Source: Gracilariopsis chorda (taxonomy: Eukaryota; Rhodophyta; Florideophyceae; Gracilariales; Gracilariaceae). From it: a stretch of DNA of 64,000 nt. The stretch lies in contig NBIV01000310.1 of NCBI GenBank assembly GCA_003194525.1, positions 29,285 to 93,284 of the forward strand. Direction: 5' to 3'. The position numbers and the translations under genes were made by a program. The stretch's first letter is position 1. Each line of letters begins with the position of its first letter. Below, piece by piece: positions 42,517-53,651 of the stretch. Below the pieces are notes generated by a model. That model saw only the letters and a list, made by a program, of their open reading frames with translations. It was not told the origin of the DNA and searched no databases.

Positions 42517-44141
42517 CAGATCTTTCAAACTTGCCCAGAAATGGCAGTTTATGTGCTTTGCCAAGCCGACACGATCGACATATCTCCTCCATGCACTTGA
42601 GTTTTGGGACTCCGTCGACATGTTCATGAACCTTTTGTAGGTCATACTCATTCATATGTGCCAGTCTGCGATGCCACAATGTACTTGTGCTGTCGTCTGT
42701 TGCAGAAAGCATCTTGGATGTATCCCAGTGGTCAATGGGGTTGGGTAGCATGTACAGACGGGAACGATTATGACGAGTCCCACGTCCAATGTCAAACCCG
42801 TGCTCATGTTGTAGGGTTACCTCCTTACCACAGAACCGTGACTGGATACCCTTGTCAGCTAAGCGACCTACAGATACTAGGTTATATCCAAGATTCGGAA
42901 CTAGCAGCACTTTCGACAGCCTGAGGTTCACATTCGAGAAGGGTAGTATGACATCTCCTTGTTGCGTGGCATTCACCGTGGTGTTGTCAGCTAGCTCAAT
43001 TGTCTTCTCTGGTATGTCAATCAGTGTGTCTGGAACGAACGCAGATACAGAACAGAAGAAATGAGACGTAGCACCACTGTCCGCATAAGTGTCGATGTGA
43101 CTAATAGCTGGCGGTACCACTGAAGACTTCTCACTAGCAACACCAGCAACCTCAACTTTGGACGCTCTACTGGATGACTTCCCAGAACGCTTTGGCTTCT
43201 CAACTGCGTTCACCCTCAGCTGGTCCAAGATTGCTTGTGGCAGATGGTTGTCAGGGTTGTCTGGATTCACGTGACATCGGTCTTGGGTATGTCCATCACG
43301 GTCGCAGAAGGTGCAGTGGTACCCGTTTCTGCTTCCAGCAGCATACGCACGACCAGTTGGGTCGTTAACAGTGGTCGAATCTGACGCGTTACCATCATTT
43401 TCATTACCAATCGATGATCTGCTGTGTCCACTTATTCGGGCACCACCCTTGTACCTGTTCTTTTTGCGATTACGACCTCTACTGGAACTACCTGAACCCA
43501 TTTGACGAGCATTATATTCATCAATCAGGGTTGTCGCCACATAGTCCCATGTCAGTTCGGAGATCTCCTTGGTCCTAAGTGCTGCTCCAGTTGACTCCAA
43601 AGAGCAGTTGGGGTCAATAGAAGCCAGAAGCATAGGTGCCTTGTGAGACTCAGGTATAGCCGCATCCTTGCCAATGCGGTCTAGCTGCGAGAACAGACAG
43701 GCAAACTGGTCCACATACTCAGACATGTTTTGGCCTTTGTATGACATTCTGAACAGCTGAGTCTGCACAGCTATACGACACAGTCCTGTTTGAGGCATAT
43801 CTCGCATCAAGTAGTTGAAGCATGTAACCAGGGTCAGCATCCACATCCATGACTACACGCAGTGGGGCATCACCAAGTGCACAAATGATGATTGCACATG
43901 CCTTTTCGCGCTTTGCAAGTATACGGGAGGGTGTCTGGGTCGCACTAGGAAGAGACGCTTGTGTCATTGTGGCACTAGATGACTCCTCCGAACTGGACAT
44001 AACCACATTCCAGACACCTTTAATTCGACACGCGGCACGTAGACGGTGTCGCCATAGGGTGTAATCTTCACCTCGCTTACCATGGAAGCGTGGGATCTTC
44101 ACACCAGAGGTGGTTTCGGACTCAACTTCGGAGTTAGACAT
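42517..44141 (-). pseudogene. gag-pol: Family C gag-protease-integrase, right copy
   Basis: ATG at 44141 (MSNSEVESETTSGVKIPRFH). A 2-base deletion near 43778 shifts the frame within gag (TVSRIAVQ becomes TVSYSCADSAVQ). The second frame (43846 on) carries the knuckle CTFCDRDGHTQDRC, the protease site YADSGATSHFF and the integrase zinc region, ending at GKFERS where the D LTR begins. Where the left copy has TGA this one keeps CGA (Arg), so each copy has its own lesion. Confidence 0.85.
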
Positions 44142-44823
44142 TATTCCGGAAGGAGATCAACCACCAAAAAATGAAACCAAATGAAATGAAAATGAAGCAG
44201 AGTGAGGGACTCGATGCTTAGAAAGTTGACCAGAAGCTAATATGAATGCCTGATCGCGATACAGCTATTGACTTGCAGCTGATGTCACACTATGAGGAGG
44301 GAACTGGAGCGGAGTATCTCAAAACTCAACAGCGAGGGCGCCAGCGGAGACCGTGTAACCAAGTCTGAACGCTCGTCCAGACGCGTCTGGTACGCGAATC
44401 ACAGGCGGAGGTCGGGTCCTCTACGCCCGGAGTATAGTCACGAGTAGCTCTGAAGCAGACTCGGAAATGAAAATAACTTCGTAAAGGCGGGCGCACTGAC
44501 GGGAGAAACTACCTCCGCTACCCTAAGGGTTGAACCCCTGGACCCTGCTAACTCTCTCCAGGTGAGGTACGAAATTCTTCTTGTCCTACCCTGTTCTGCG
44601 CACTTCAGAACGAGGGGCTTTACAATCCGTACGTGTCGTCCCAGGGAGGTTAGTAGCTGTCGCGATAAGCGTTCACCAGTTAACCCCTGCTAGACAATTG
44701 CAGGAAAATAACGCGGTCTTCCTTGTGCGCTGAAGCAATGGAGCCGGGATCGGAACAGGCGCAGGTCGGCTTACCAGAGAAGGTGTCTCTGAACGCTTTG
44801 CCTACTTTAACCACAGCACCAAA
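44142..44823 (-). other. Family C leader, right copy
   Basis: Inverse of 35064-35745. Bases 44819-44823 form the left B2 target duplication. Confidence 0.8.
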
Positions 44824-45602
44824 TGTTGGCAGTAGTACCTGTGCTGTCACTGAAAACCAAATGTTCCGGGGAGCATGGGCTGTTTTAGAGGGTACCTCTG
44901 CAAAAGCGCATATGCGCGTGTGCGCGAACCCAACGTGAAATTGGCTTCTGATTGGCTACTGCAAATGTACATATGCAACGTGGTGCGTACAAGTGGTATG
45001 GCATAACTGGATCGGTTGGACACACCCACGTGTCCAGCTACTACAGTGGTCACAGTGTACGTTGTGTGCAGGGGATACTGATGAAGTGGTTGACACCTGG
45101 TACAAGTGGTACAGCAGTGGTTGGTACAATGGTAAGGTGCGCATGCACTGTCAACAGGTTTACACATGCACGGGTATATTGATGACGTGGGTGTTGTGTG
45201 CATGGCCACATGATGACATGGCACTAACACCACAGGTTACGTGCCGACTTACCGTGACGTGTTGACTTACCGTGATGTGTTGGCATGTGCTGGCGTGTGT
45301 TGGAGTCGTGAATTTGTGCCTTGTCATGGTCATGTGTATGCACGTAACTATTACAGAACATTGGTGCGTTGCTGTGCGTTTGTGTAATGAGGTTGTGCTG
45401 AGCTGGCTATGTCATGTTAGATGATCATTGGTAGTATTGAGTGTCCCTGCTTAGTGGTTTAGGTTTTACTTGTAGTTGGTGTTCCCGCACAATTCGAGTT
45501 TAGAGTGGTATATAAGATGTGCCTGAAGGACCTCCAAGTAAATCCAAGCTAGAGCTGGCGAACTCCCCTTCCATCCCCTCAACTTCCTTTCACGTTACAA
45601 CA
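44824..45602 (+). repeat. 5' LTR of B2
   Basis: TGTTGGCAGTAGTACC ... CACGTTACAACA; TATATAAG at 45509-45516; palindrome GCGCATATGCGC near 44910; inverted CCAAT box (GATTGGC) near 44950. Confidence 0.92.
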
Positions 45603-45616
45603 GGTTATGGGCCCAG
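45603..45616 (+). promoter_or_regulatory. Primer-binding site of B2
   Basis: GGTTATGGGCCCAG starts at the first base after the LTR; complementary to the tRNA-iMet anticodon arm. Confidence 0.88.
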
Positions 45617-45941
45617 CCCCGCTGACCGCTGCCGCTATCCCTTTCCGTATCGTTCGTCTGTCGCCGCTCTCCCTCACCGCCGTTCATCCGTTTCGCCGTT
45701 GTTGCCTCTTTCGTCGTTGCGTCGGGTGTCTTGATCCCATTGTTGGTCGGTGTTGGTCATTCTCCTTTGGTTTGCGTTCCTCCCTGAGGGCGTTGGGGTG
45801 GTAGTGGTTCGACGTTTACTTCCTATCGTTGTGGAGTTGGGCCTCCGTTGTTGCCCGTGATGTCGATCGCTATCTAATTTGTGTGTGACACTCCCTCTAT
45901 CTTGTGTTTTGGGATCCCCGAATCGTTTGTCGGGTCGTATC
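45617..45941 (+). other. B2 leader, first part
   Basis: Matches the reverse complement of 51641-51971 in B1. It ends with GTATC (45937-45941), the left B1 target duplication. Confidence 0.85.
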
Positions 45942-46720
45942 TGTTGAAAGTTGAAAGGAAGTTGAGGGGATGGAAGGGAAGTTCGCCAGCTCTAGCTTGG
46001 ATTTACTTGGAGGTCCTTCAGGCACATCTTATATACCACTCTAAACTCGAATTGCGCGGGAACACCAACTACAAGTAAAACCTAAACCACTAAGCAGGGA
46101 CACTCAATACTACCAATCATCATCTAACATGACATAGCCAGCTCAGCACAACCTCATTACACCAACGCACACCAACGCACCAATGTTCTGTAATAGTTAC
46201 GTGCATACACATGACCATGACAAGGCACAAATTCACGACTCCAACATACGCCAGCACATGCGAACACATCACGGTAAGTCAACACGTCACGGTAAGTCGG
46301 CACGTAACCTGTGGTGTTAGTGCCATGTGATCAAGTGGCAATGCACACAACACCCACGTCATCAATATACCCGTGCATGTGTAAACCTGTTGACAGTGCA
46401 TGCGCACCTTACCATTAAACCAACCACTGCTGTACCACTTGTACCAGCTGTCAACCACTTCACCAGTATCCCCTGCACACAACGTACACTGTGACCACTG
46501 TAGTAGCTGGACACGTGGGTGTGTCCAACCGATCCAGTTATGCCATACCACTTGTACACACCACGTTGCATATGTACATTTGCAGTAGCCAATCAGAAGC
46601 CAGTTTCACGTTGGGTTCGCGCACACGCGCATATGCGCTTTTGCAGAGGTACCCTCTAAAACAGCCCATGCTCCCCGGAACATTTGGTTTTCAGTGACAG
46701 CACAGGTACTACTGCCAACA
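45942..46720 (-). repeat. 3' LTR of B1
   Basis: Begins TGTTGAAAGTTGAAAGG and ends CTACTGCCAACA, followed by seven C (G run on the coding strand), the polypurine end. Confidence 0.9.
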
Positions 46721-46740
46721 CCCCCCCTCTGTCACTGACT

Positions 46741-49700
46741 TCAAAGGTCTAAGGGGAGCAAGCCACAGTCACCGCGGAACCTTGCCAGCTTAACTCGACC
46801 GAGCGCTTTCGTCAGCATATCGGCAACCATGTCTTCCGTGGAACAGTACTGCAACTGGACGGCTTTGTCGCGTAGAGCCTCTCTGGTGAAGTGAAAGCGA
46901 ATATCAATGTGCTTAGTACGCTTGTTCACAACTCGATTTCGAGCAAGGTCGATGCAACCTTGGTTGTCCACGTACACAGTTGTGGGCTCAACCATTAGCG
47001 TCACTAACTCATCCACGTGCAGTCCACTTGCGTTGCCAATGCCACTCCACAGTCGTCTCAGCCAGATCGCTTCCTTCGTCCCACTGCACAGACTCACATA
47101 CTCAGCCTCAGCGCTAGACAATGCAACTACTTCCTATTGGCGCGAGCTCCAAGACACAGGAGCACCGCACATCATGAACACATACCCACTGGTGGACTTG
47201 CGGTTGGATGTATCACCTGCCCAGTCAGAGTCTACGTATCCATACAGCTGAGTATCAGTCGTGGTGCCATAAGTAAGTCCGAAGGAGCGAGTGCCATTGA
47301 GGTAACGCAGAACACGCTTGACCGCTTTCCAATGAGTCTCTCCAGGTTTCTCGACATACTTGGCTAGCTTGGACACTGCAAACGAGATGTCCGGTCGAGT
47401 GCCAACAGAGAGATACATCAGACAACCGATCACCTGGCGATACGGGAGGTTCGTCAGAGGCTCTTCTACCTTAGTGAGGTCAGCACCGGAGTCCATGGGA
47501 GTGTCCATTGGTTTGCACTGCAACATGCCAAAACGTTCTAAGACCTTACGCGTGTATGCAGACTGTGTCAGGTACAGCTGTCTTTTGGATCGATCACGAT
47601 GGATCTCGAACCCAAGTACCATGCGCGCTTCACTGAGATCCTTCATCTGAAAACGTTTTGACAGTTCACGCTTTACGCGATTCATTGTCTCCATACTTGG
47701 ACTCGCAATGAGCAAGTCGTCCACATAAAGAGCAATGATCACAAGCGCTCCCAGTACCTCTCCGGTGTAGACGCACTCGTCTGCGACGTTTGGCTTCAGA
47801 CCCATCCAACCAACGAGGAACAAGTACATCTTTGCAAACCACTGCCTTGATGCCTGTCGTAGCCCATAGATGGCTTTCTTGAGAAGGCATACCAAGTCCT
47901 CGTTCCCAGGTTTGATGAATCCGTCCGGCTGCTCCATGTACACAGTCTCTTCCAGGTCGCCATTCAAGAATGCAGTCTTCACATCCATCTGGTGCAGATG
48001 ATAGTCCTGCACTGCTACAATGGACAGAATCATTCTAATGGATGTGAATTTGACCACTGGTGCATACGTCTCGGAGAAGTCTACACCTTCGATCTGCAGA
48101 AACCCTCGAGCCACCACACGAGCCTTGTACCTCACTGTCGGTTCATCGTTGTCGCCAGCCTCATATTTTTGCACAAATACCCACTTGGATGATATCACGT
48201 TGCTGTCAGCTGGCCTTGGCACTAACTCCCATGTGTCATGCTCCATCAGAGACTCGTACTCACTGTTCATGGCCTTGGTCCACGCTTTTGAATCAGGACG
48301 TGACACCGCATCGGAGTATGAGGATGGGACGTCATCACTGGCAGTGAGTAGGGCAGTGCCGCGCCACCACGAGGTAGGCGCTCTACGCTCACGAGTGGAT
48401 CTCCGAAGTGGTGGTGGATCTGGTACATCTGGCTCAACTTCTGTCTCAGCTGTGGGCTCATCGTGGCCACTGCCTGAAGCTTCTTCTGGTGGAGTATCTG
48501 GTGCAGCGGGTTCAACTTGGGCAGCATCGGTGGGTTTAGTAGAGGTGGAGGTGATGTTTGATTTCGGCTTGTCCGAGATGTCGATCTCAGCATAGTCGTC
48601 ATCATCAACGTGGTCAGTACCTTGATCTGAACCACTACATTCGTCAAACCTCACATCTCTCGACACAACCACCTTCTTCATTTGCGCATCCCACAGTTTA
48701 TAACCGTTCGATCCAGATGTGTACCCAATAAAGATCGCCTCCACGGCACGTTGCTCCAGCTTCTTCAGCTTGTGGTCCACCACTTTGTACCAGCACCGGC
48801 TACCGAACACACGCAGATTGCTCAAGTCAGGTTCATATCCACTCCACATCTCGAGTGGTGTCACGTCACTCGGAAGGGCCTTGCAGGTGACTCGATTGCG
48901 CACATACACTGCAACGTTCAATGCTTCAGCCCAGAAGCTCTTTGGCAGTTTCTTGTGATGCAGCATCGATCTCACCAAGTCCATGAGTGTTCGGTTGAAC
49001 CGTTCGGCCAGACCATTCTGATGTGGATTGTAAGGCACCGTTCGCTGATGTTCAATACCGTGACGTTCAAGCTCTTGTGAAAACTTCTTTGACACATATT
49101 CACCAGCATTGTCTGTGCGTAACGCATGTAGCACAGACTCACGTGCGGTGATGGTTTTCACATGTCGGTCACTCTGATTTTGAACCATCTTGAGCCACTT
49201 CACGAACACGTGGAACACCTCATCCTTGGTCTTGAGCATGTACAAGAAGCAAAAACGGGAGTGATCATCGATGAATGTGACGAAGTAGCGTGAACCTCCC
49301 AAGGAACCTACTTGGATTGGACCACAAATGTCCGAATGCACTAGGTCCAATGGGTGCAAAGCCCGTTCCCCGCCTTGCTTGGGAGTTGGAGCACGTGTAG
49401 ATTTTCCCACTACACAAGAGTCACACACATCCATCGAATGATTCAAGTCCACATTCAGCCCTGACACAACACCGTTACGAGCCATATGTTTGATACCATC
49501 CACATTCACATGAGCCATTCGAGCATGCCATAGTGACAGGTTAGTCACAAGTGCGTTGTCCATGTCTTCTGGTACTTCAATCGCGGTACATAGGTAGTAC
49601 AGTCCTTTGATGCGACGGCCCTGGGCGATCATGGTGTTGCCTTTGTATACACATACTTTGGTTTTGTCAAACACCACTCGCGCACCCAGGTCACACATCG

Positions 49701-50766
49701 CAGATACTGACAGCAGATGATACCTTAGCTTCGGTACGTGCACTACTTCACCCAACCGGCACTTGCTCTTACGCCCTTCAACAGCGAGATCGAGGTGGAC
49801 ACTGCCATGACCAAGAGACTCCAGCTTCGAGTCATTGCCGATACTCACACCGGCACACTCTCTTTTGCTATAACTGTCAAACATGGACTCGTCATACGTC
49901 ATATGGGCGGTGGCACCAGAGTCAATGATCCAGTCACTGATACTTTCTTCCACAGAACCTGTCACAATGAGACAAACAAAGTCAGAGTCACTGTCACATC
50001 CTCGTTTCTCGTTGCCGAGATCGGTCTGCACAGCTGGGTTTGCGGCATCACTCTGCTCTTTGCTAGCTTCGTCACGTTGTCTCTTGAAACAGTTTCTCTG
50101 GATATGCCCCTTCTTACCACAGTAGTAGCACACCATGGACTTCTTTCGTGACTGCGCACCGACCAAAGCTGTGTCACTTCCGGACTCCTCCTTGGCACGA
50201 TCGTTCATTCGCTGTTCCTCTTGCAGCAAACGACTCTTCACAAACTCTAAATCGAGTTTACGATCACTAATCGTGGTGTCAATAGCGACAATGAGGTGTT
50301 CGAAGCGGTCTGGTAGCCCACATAGGATTGCCATAGCGATGTCTTCCTCCTCAACCACTACGTCCATGCTCTTCAGATCCGATGCAAGATGACGAACACG
50401 ATTGATGAAGTGTAACATTTTCTCATCATCTCGCATCTTGGCTGTGTAGAAGGCACGTCTTGCATTGATTCGGTTGAGCAGCGTTTTACGCTGGAACACA
50501 TCGCAAATGGCTTTCCACATTTCCGCAGCATTCTCGGTATCCCTCACATGGTCCAAATGCTCATCACTGATGCTGAGACCAATAACAGCCCTGGCCTTGG
50601 AGTCTTTCTTCTTCCATGCTGACAACTCGTCATCGTCCGTAGGCCTGGTTGATTCAAGATGGTCATCGAGGTCCTTGAGTGCAAGCAGCAACTCAACCTT
50701 TTGCTTCCATACATGGAAGTTATCCTCGCCCAACTTTTCAATCTTGATGCCACCGAATGAATCCAT
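46741..50766 (-). pseudogene. gag-pol: B1 gag-pol polyprotein with a single amber codon
   Basis: Same 1341-codon frame as B2 from ATG 50766 (MDSFGGIKIEKLGED). All domains are present: gag, CYYCGKKGHIQRNC knuckle, DSGATAHM protease, integrase, YVDDLLIAS RT and RNase H. TAG at 47134-47136 (codon 1211) stands where B2 and B4 have CAG (SSxQQEVVAL). It truncates RNase H before the SSAEAEYVSL block and the last 130 residues. No other frame break was seen, so this is a recent single-base inactivation. Confidence 0.92.
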
Positions 50767-51971
50767 GCTGGGTAGATGTCAACAAACAGCACAGGTGCGA
50801 TGAAAGACCTACGGCACTTAAGAAGTACAAAAATGGCAACAACGACAACAATAACAACAAAAACAACGACAACAACAACAACAAAACTTCAAATTCGGGC
50901 GCACTGACGGGAGAAACTACCTCCGCTACCCTAGGGTGTCGGACCCCTGGCCCCCGGAGATGCTCCGGGTACAAGACGTCTTCTTCTGTCTTCCCTCTCC
51001 TACGTCTAAGGAGAAGATGCGTCGCTCTCTACGAGGCTTCCAGAGGATGGTTAATGACCCAAGATATGCCTTCACCAAGTATAACCCTCTCTGGCCTCTT
51101 GCAAGTACTTGCGCGACCTCGCAACTGAAGCTACTATGGCAACCAAAGTACGCTGCTAACGCGCAACCACTTAAGGTCACACGCGGCCTGATCCTAAGAA
51201 GGAGGTCAGCCTACGCCACGTCGCCTCTCCGCACAAACGCCCAAGGGTCAGATGCACGGATCAAAAGCTCGTTATGGAATACCTTCGCAACAGCCCAAGA
51301 ATCCCAACACGCAGTCAGGATCAAAACAAATAATTCAATCACCCGCACCAGCGCAGTACGCCACGGCACCCCGTCCACAGATGCACCCGCTGAACTTACC
51401 AGGTCTTAACGACCGTCACCGTTATCTGTCCAAATGGACCGGTGGGAAGCCGCTCGACAGTACACCCGCTTTGGTTCAAGCCGCCAGGCTCACGTCCCCG
51501 GATACCTGGAATCACCCAAAGTAACCCGGATCAACCGCTCGTCGCACTGGACACCAGATGATGATTAACAAACACGAAAAACAAACAACTGCTGAGCACA
51601 CGATCACGGAGCCCAGACTTCGAAACTAGACCGACTCGACCTCACGGATACGACCCGACAAACGACTCGGGGATCCTAAAACACAAGATAGAGGGAGTGT
51701 CACACACAAATTAGATAGCGATCGACAACACGGGCAACAACGGAGGCCCAACTCAACAACGATAGGAAGTAAACGTCGAACCACTACCACCACAACGCCC
51801 TCAGGGAGGAACGCAAACCCAAGGAGAATGACCAACACCGACCAACAATGGGATCAAGACACCCGACGCAACGACGAAAGAGGCAACAACAGCGAAACGG
51901 ATGAACGGCGGTGAGGGAGAGCGGCGACAGACGAACGATACGGAAAGGGATAGCGGCAGCGGTCAGCGGGG
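50767..51971 (-). other. B1 leader (1.2 kb)
   Basis: Long untranslated leader. Next to gag is a (TTG/TTGTTG)n microsatellite (50840-50885 as CAA repeats on the plus strand). Next is a segment shared with C and D leaders (50897-50960). Further away are the Gypsy-like segments (51062-51105, 51402-51424). Antisense open frames occur but none is convincing. Confidence 0.8.
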
Positions 51972-51985
51972 CTGGGCCCATAACC
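51972..51985 (-). promoter_or_regulatory. Primer-binding site of B1
   Basis: CTGGGCCCATAACC on the plus strand, directly next to the LTR; tRNA-iMet anticodon-arm type. Confidence 0.88.
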
Positions 51986-52764
51986 TGTTGAAAGTTGAAA
52001 GGAAGTTGAGGGGATGGAAGGGGAGTTCGCCAGCTCTAGCTTGGATTTACTTGGAGGTCCTTCAGGCACATCTTATATACCACTCTAAACTCGAATTACG
52101 CGGGAACACCAACTACAAGTAAAACCTAAACCACTAAGCAGGGACACTCAATACTACCAATCATCATCTAACATGACATAGCCAGCTCAGCACAACCTCA
52201 TTACACCAACGCACACCAACGCACCAATGTTCTGTAATAGTTACGTGCATACACATGACCATGACAAGGCACAAATTCACGACTCCAACACACGCCAGCA
52301 CATGCCAACACATCACGGTAAGTCAACACGTCACGGTAAGTCGGCACGTAACCTGTGGTGTTAGTGCCATGTCATCATGTGGCAATGCACACAACACCCA
52401 CGTCATCAATATACCCGTGCATGTGTAAACTTGTTGACAGTGCATGCGCACCTTACCATTGTACCAACCACTGCTGTACCACTTGTACCAGGTGTCAACC
52501 ACTTCATCAGTATCCCCTGCACACAACGTACACTGTGACCACTGTAGTAGCTGGACACGTGGGTGTGTCCAACCGATCCAGTTATGCCATACCACTTGTA
52601 CGCACCACGTTGCATATGTACATTTGCAGTAGCCAATCAGAAGCCAGTTTCACGTTGGGTTCGCGCACACGCGCATATGCGCATTTGCAGAGGTACCCTC
52701 TAAAACAGCCCATGCTCCCCGGAACATTTGGTTTTCAGTGACAGCACAGGTACTACTGCCAACA
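51986..52764 (-). repeat. 5' LTR of B1
   Basis: TGTTGAAAGTTGAAAGG ... CTACTGCCAACA; cttatata at 52072-52079 is the TATA box on the minus strand. Confidence 0.92.
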
Positions 52765-53651
52765 GTATCCGTGAGGTCGAGTCGGTCTAGTTTCGAAGTC
52801 TGGGCTCCGTGATCGTGTGCTCAGCAGTTGTTTGTTTTTCGTGTTTCTTAATCATCATATGGTGTCCAGTGCGACGAGCGGTTGATCCGGGTTACTTTGG
52901 GTGATTCCAGGTATCCGGGGACGTGAGCCTGGCGGCTTGAACCAAAGCGGGTGTACTGTCGAGCGGCTTCCCACCGGTCCATTTGGACAGATAACGGTGA
53001 CGGTCGTTAAGACCTGGTAAGTTCAGCGGGTGCATCTGTGGACGGGGTGCCGTGGCGTACTGCGCTGGTGCGGGTGATTGAAGTATTTGTTTTGATCCTG
53101 ACTGCGTGTCGGGATTCTTGGGCTGTTGCGAAGGTATTCCATAAGGAGCTTTTGATCCGTGCATCTGACCCTTGGGCGTTTGTGCTGGAAGGCGACGTGG
53201 TGTAGGCTGACCTCCTTCTTAGGATCAGGCCGCGTGTGACCTTAAGTGGTTGCGCGTTAGCAGCGTACTTTGGTTGCCATAGTAGCTTCAGTTGCGAGGT
53301 CGCGCAAGTTCTTGCAAGAGGCCAGAGAGGGTTATACTTGGTGAAGGCATATCTTGGGTCATTAACCATCTTCTGGAAGCCTCGTAGAGAGCGACGAATC
53401 TTCTCCTTAGACGTACGAGAGGGAAGACAGAAGAAGACGTCTTGTACCCGGAGCATCTCCGGGGGCCAGGAGTCCAACACCCTAGGGTAGCGGAGGTAGT
53501 TTCTCCCGTCAGTGCGCCCGAATTTGAAGTTTTGTTGTTGTTGTTGTCGTTGTTTTTGTTGTTATTGTTGTCGTTGTTGCCATTTTTGTACTACTTTTAA
53601 GTGCCGTAGGTCTTTCATCGCACCTGGGCTGTTTGTTGACATCTACCCAGC
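52765..53651 (+). other. B2 leader, second part
   Basis: Starts with the repeated GTATC. It contains 52992-53014, matching the Gypsy leader, then the segment shared with C and D, then a (GTT)n-rich microsatellite at 53533-53580 just before gag. Confidence 0.85.

Larger units (their letters stand above)
45942..52764 (-). mobile_element. Copia family B copy B1, complete with target duplication
   Basis: LTRs 45942-46720 and 51986-52764 (779 bp each), flanked by GTATC at 45937-45941 and 52765-52769. The sequence on both sides joins to give the uninterrupted B leader, as found inside B1 itself. Total length is 6823 bp. The LTRs differ at perhaps a dozen sites. Confidence 0.94.

Noticed and set aside
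48020-48595. 191-codon frame opposite pol (also at 62412-62987)
   Set aside because: It is a shadow of the real pol frame and copies its conservation.
50936-51409. 157-codon antisense ORF in the B1 leader as a gene
   Set aside because: It has some codon-level likeness to the Gypsy leader, but the sense strand is equally compatible, so I report the shared segment rather than a gene.
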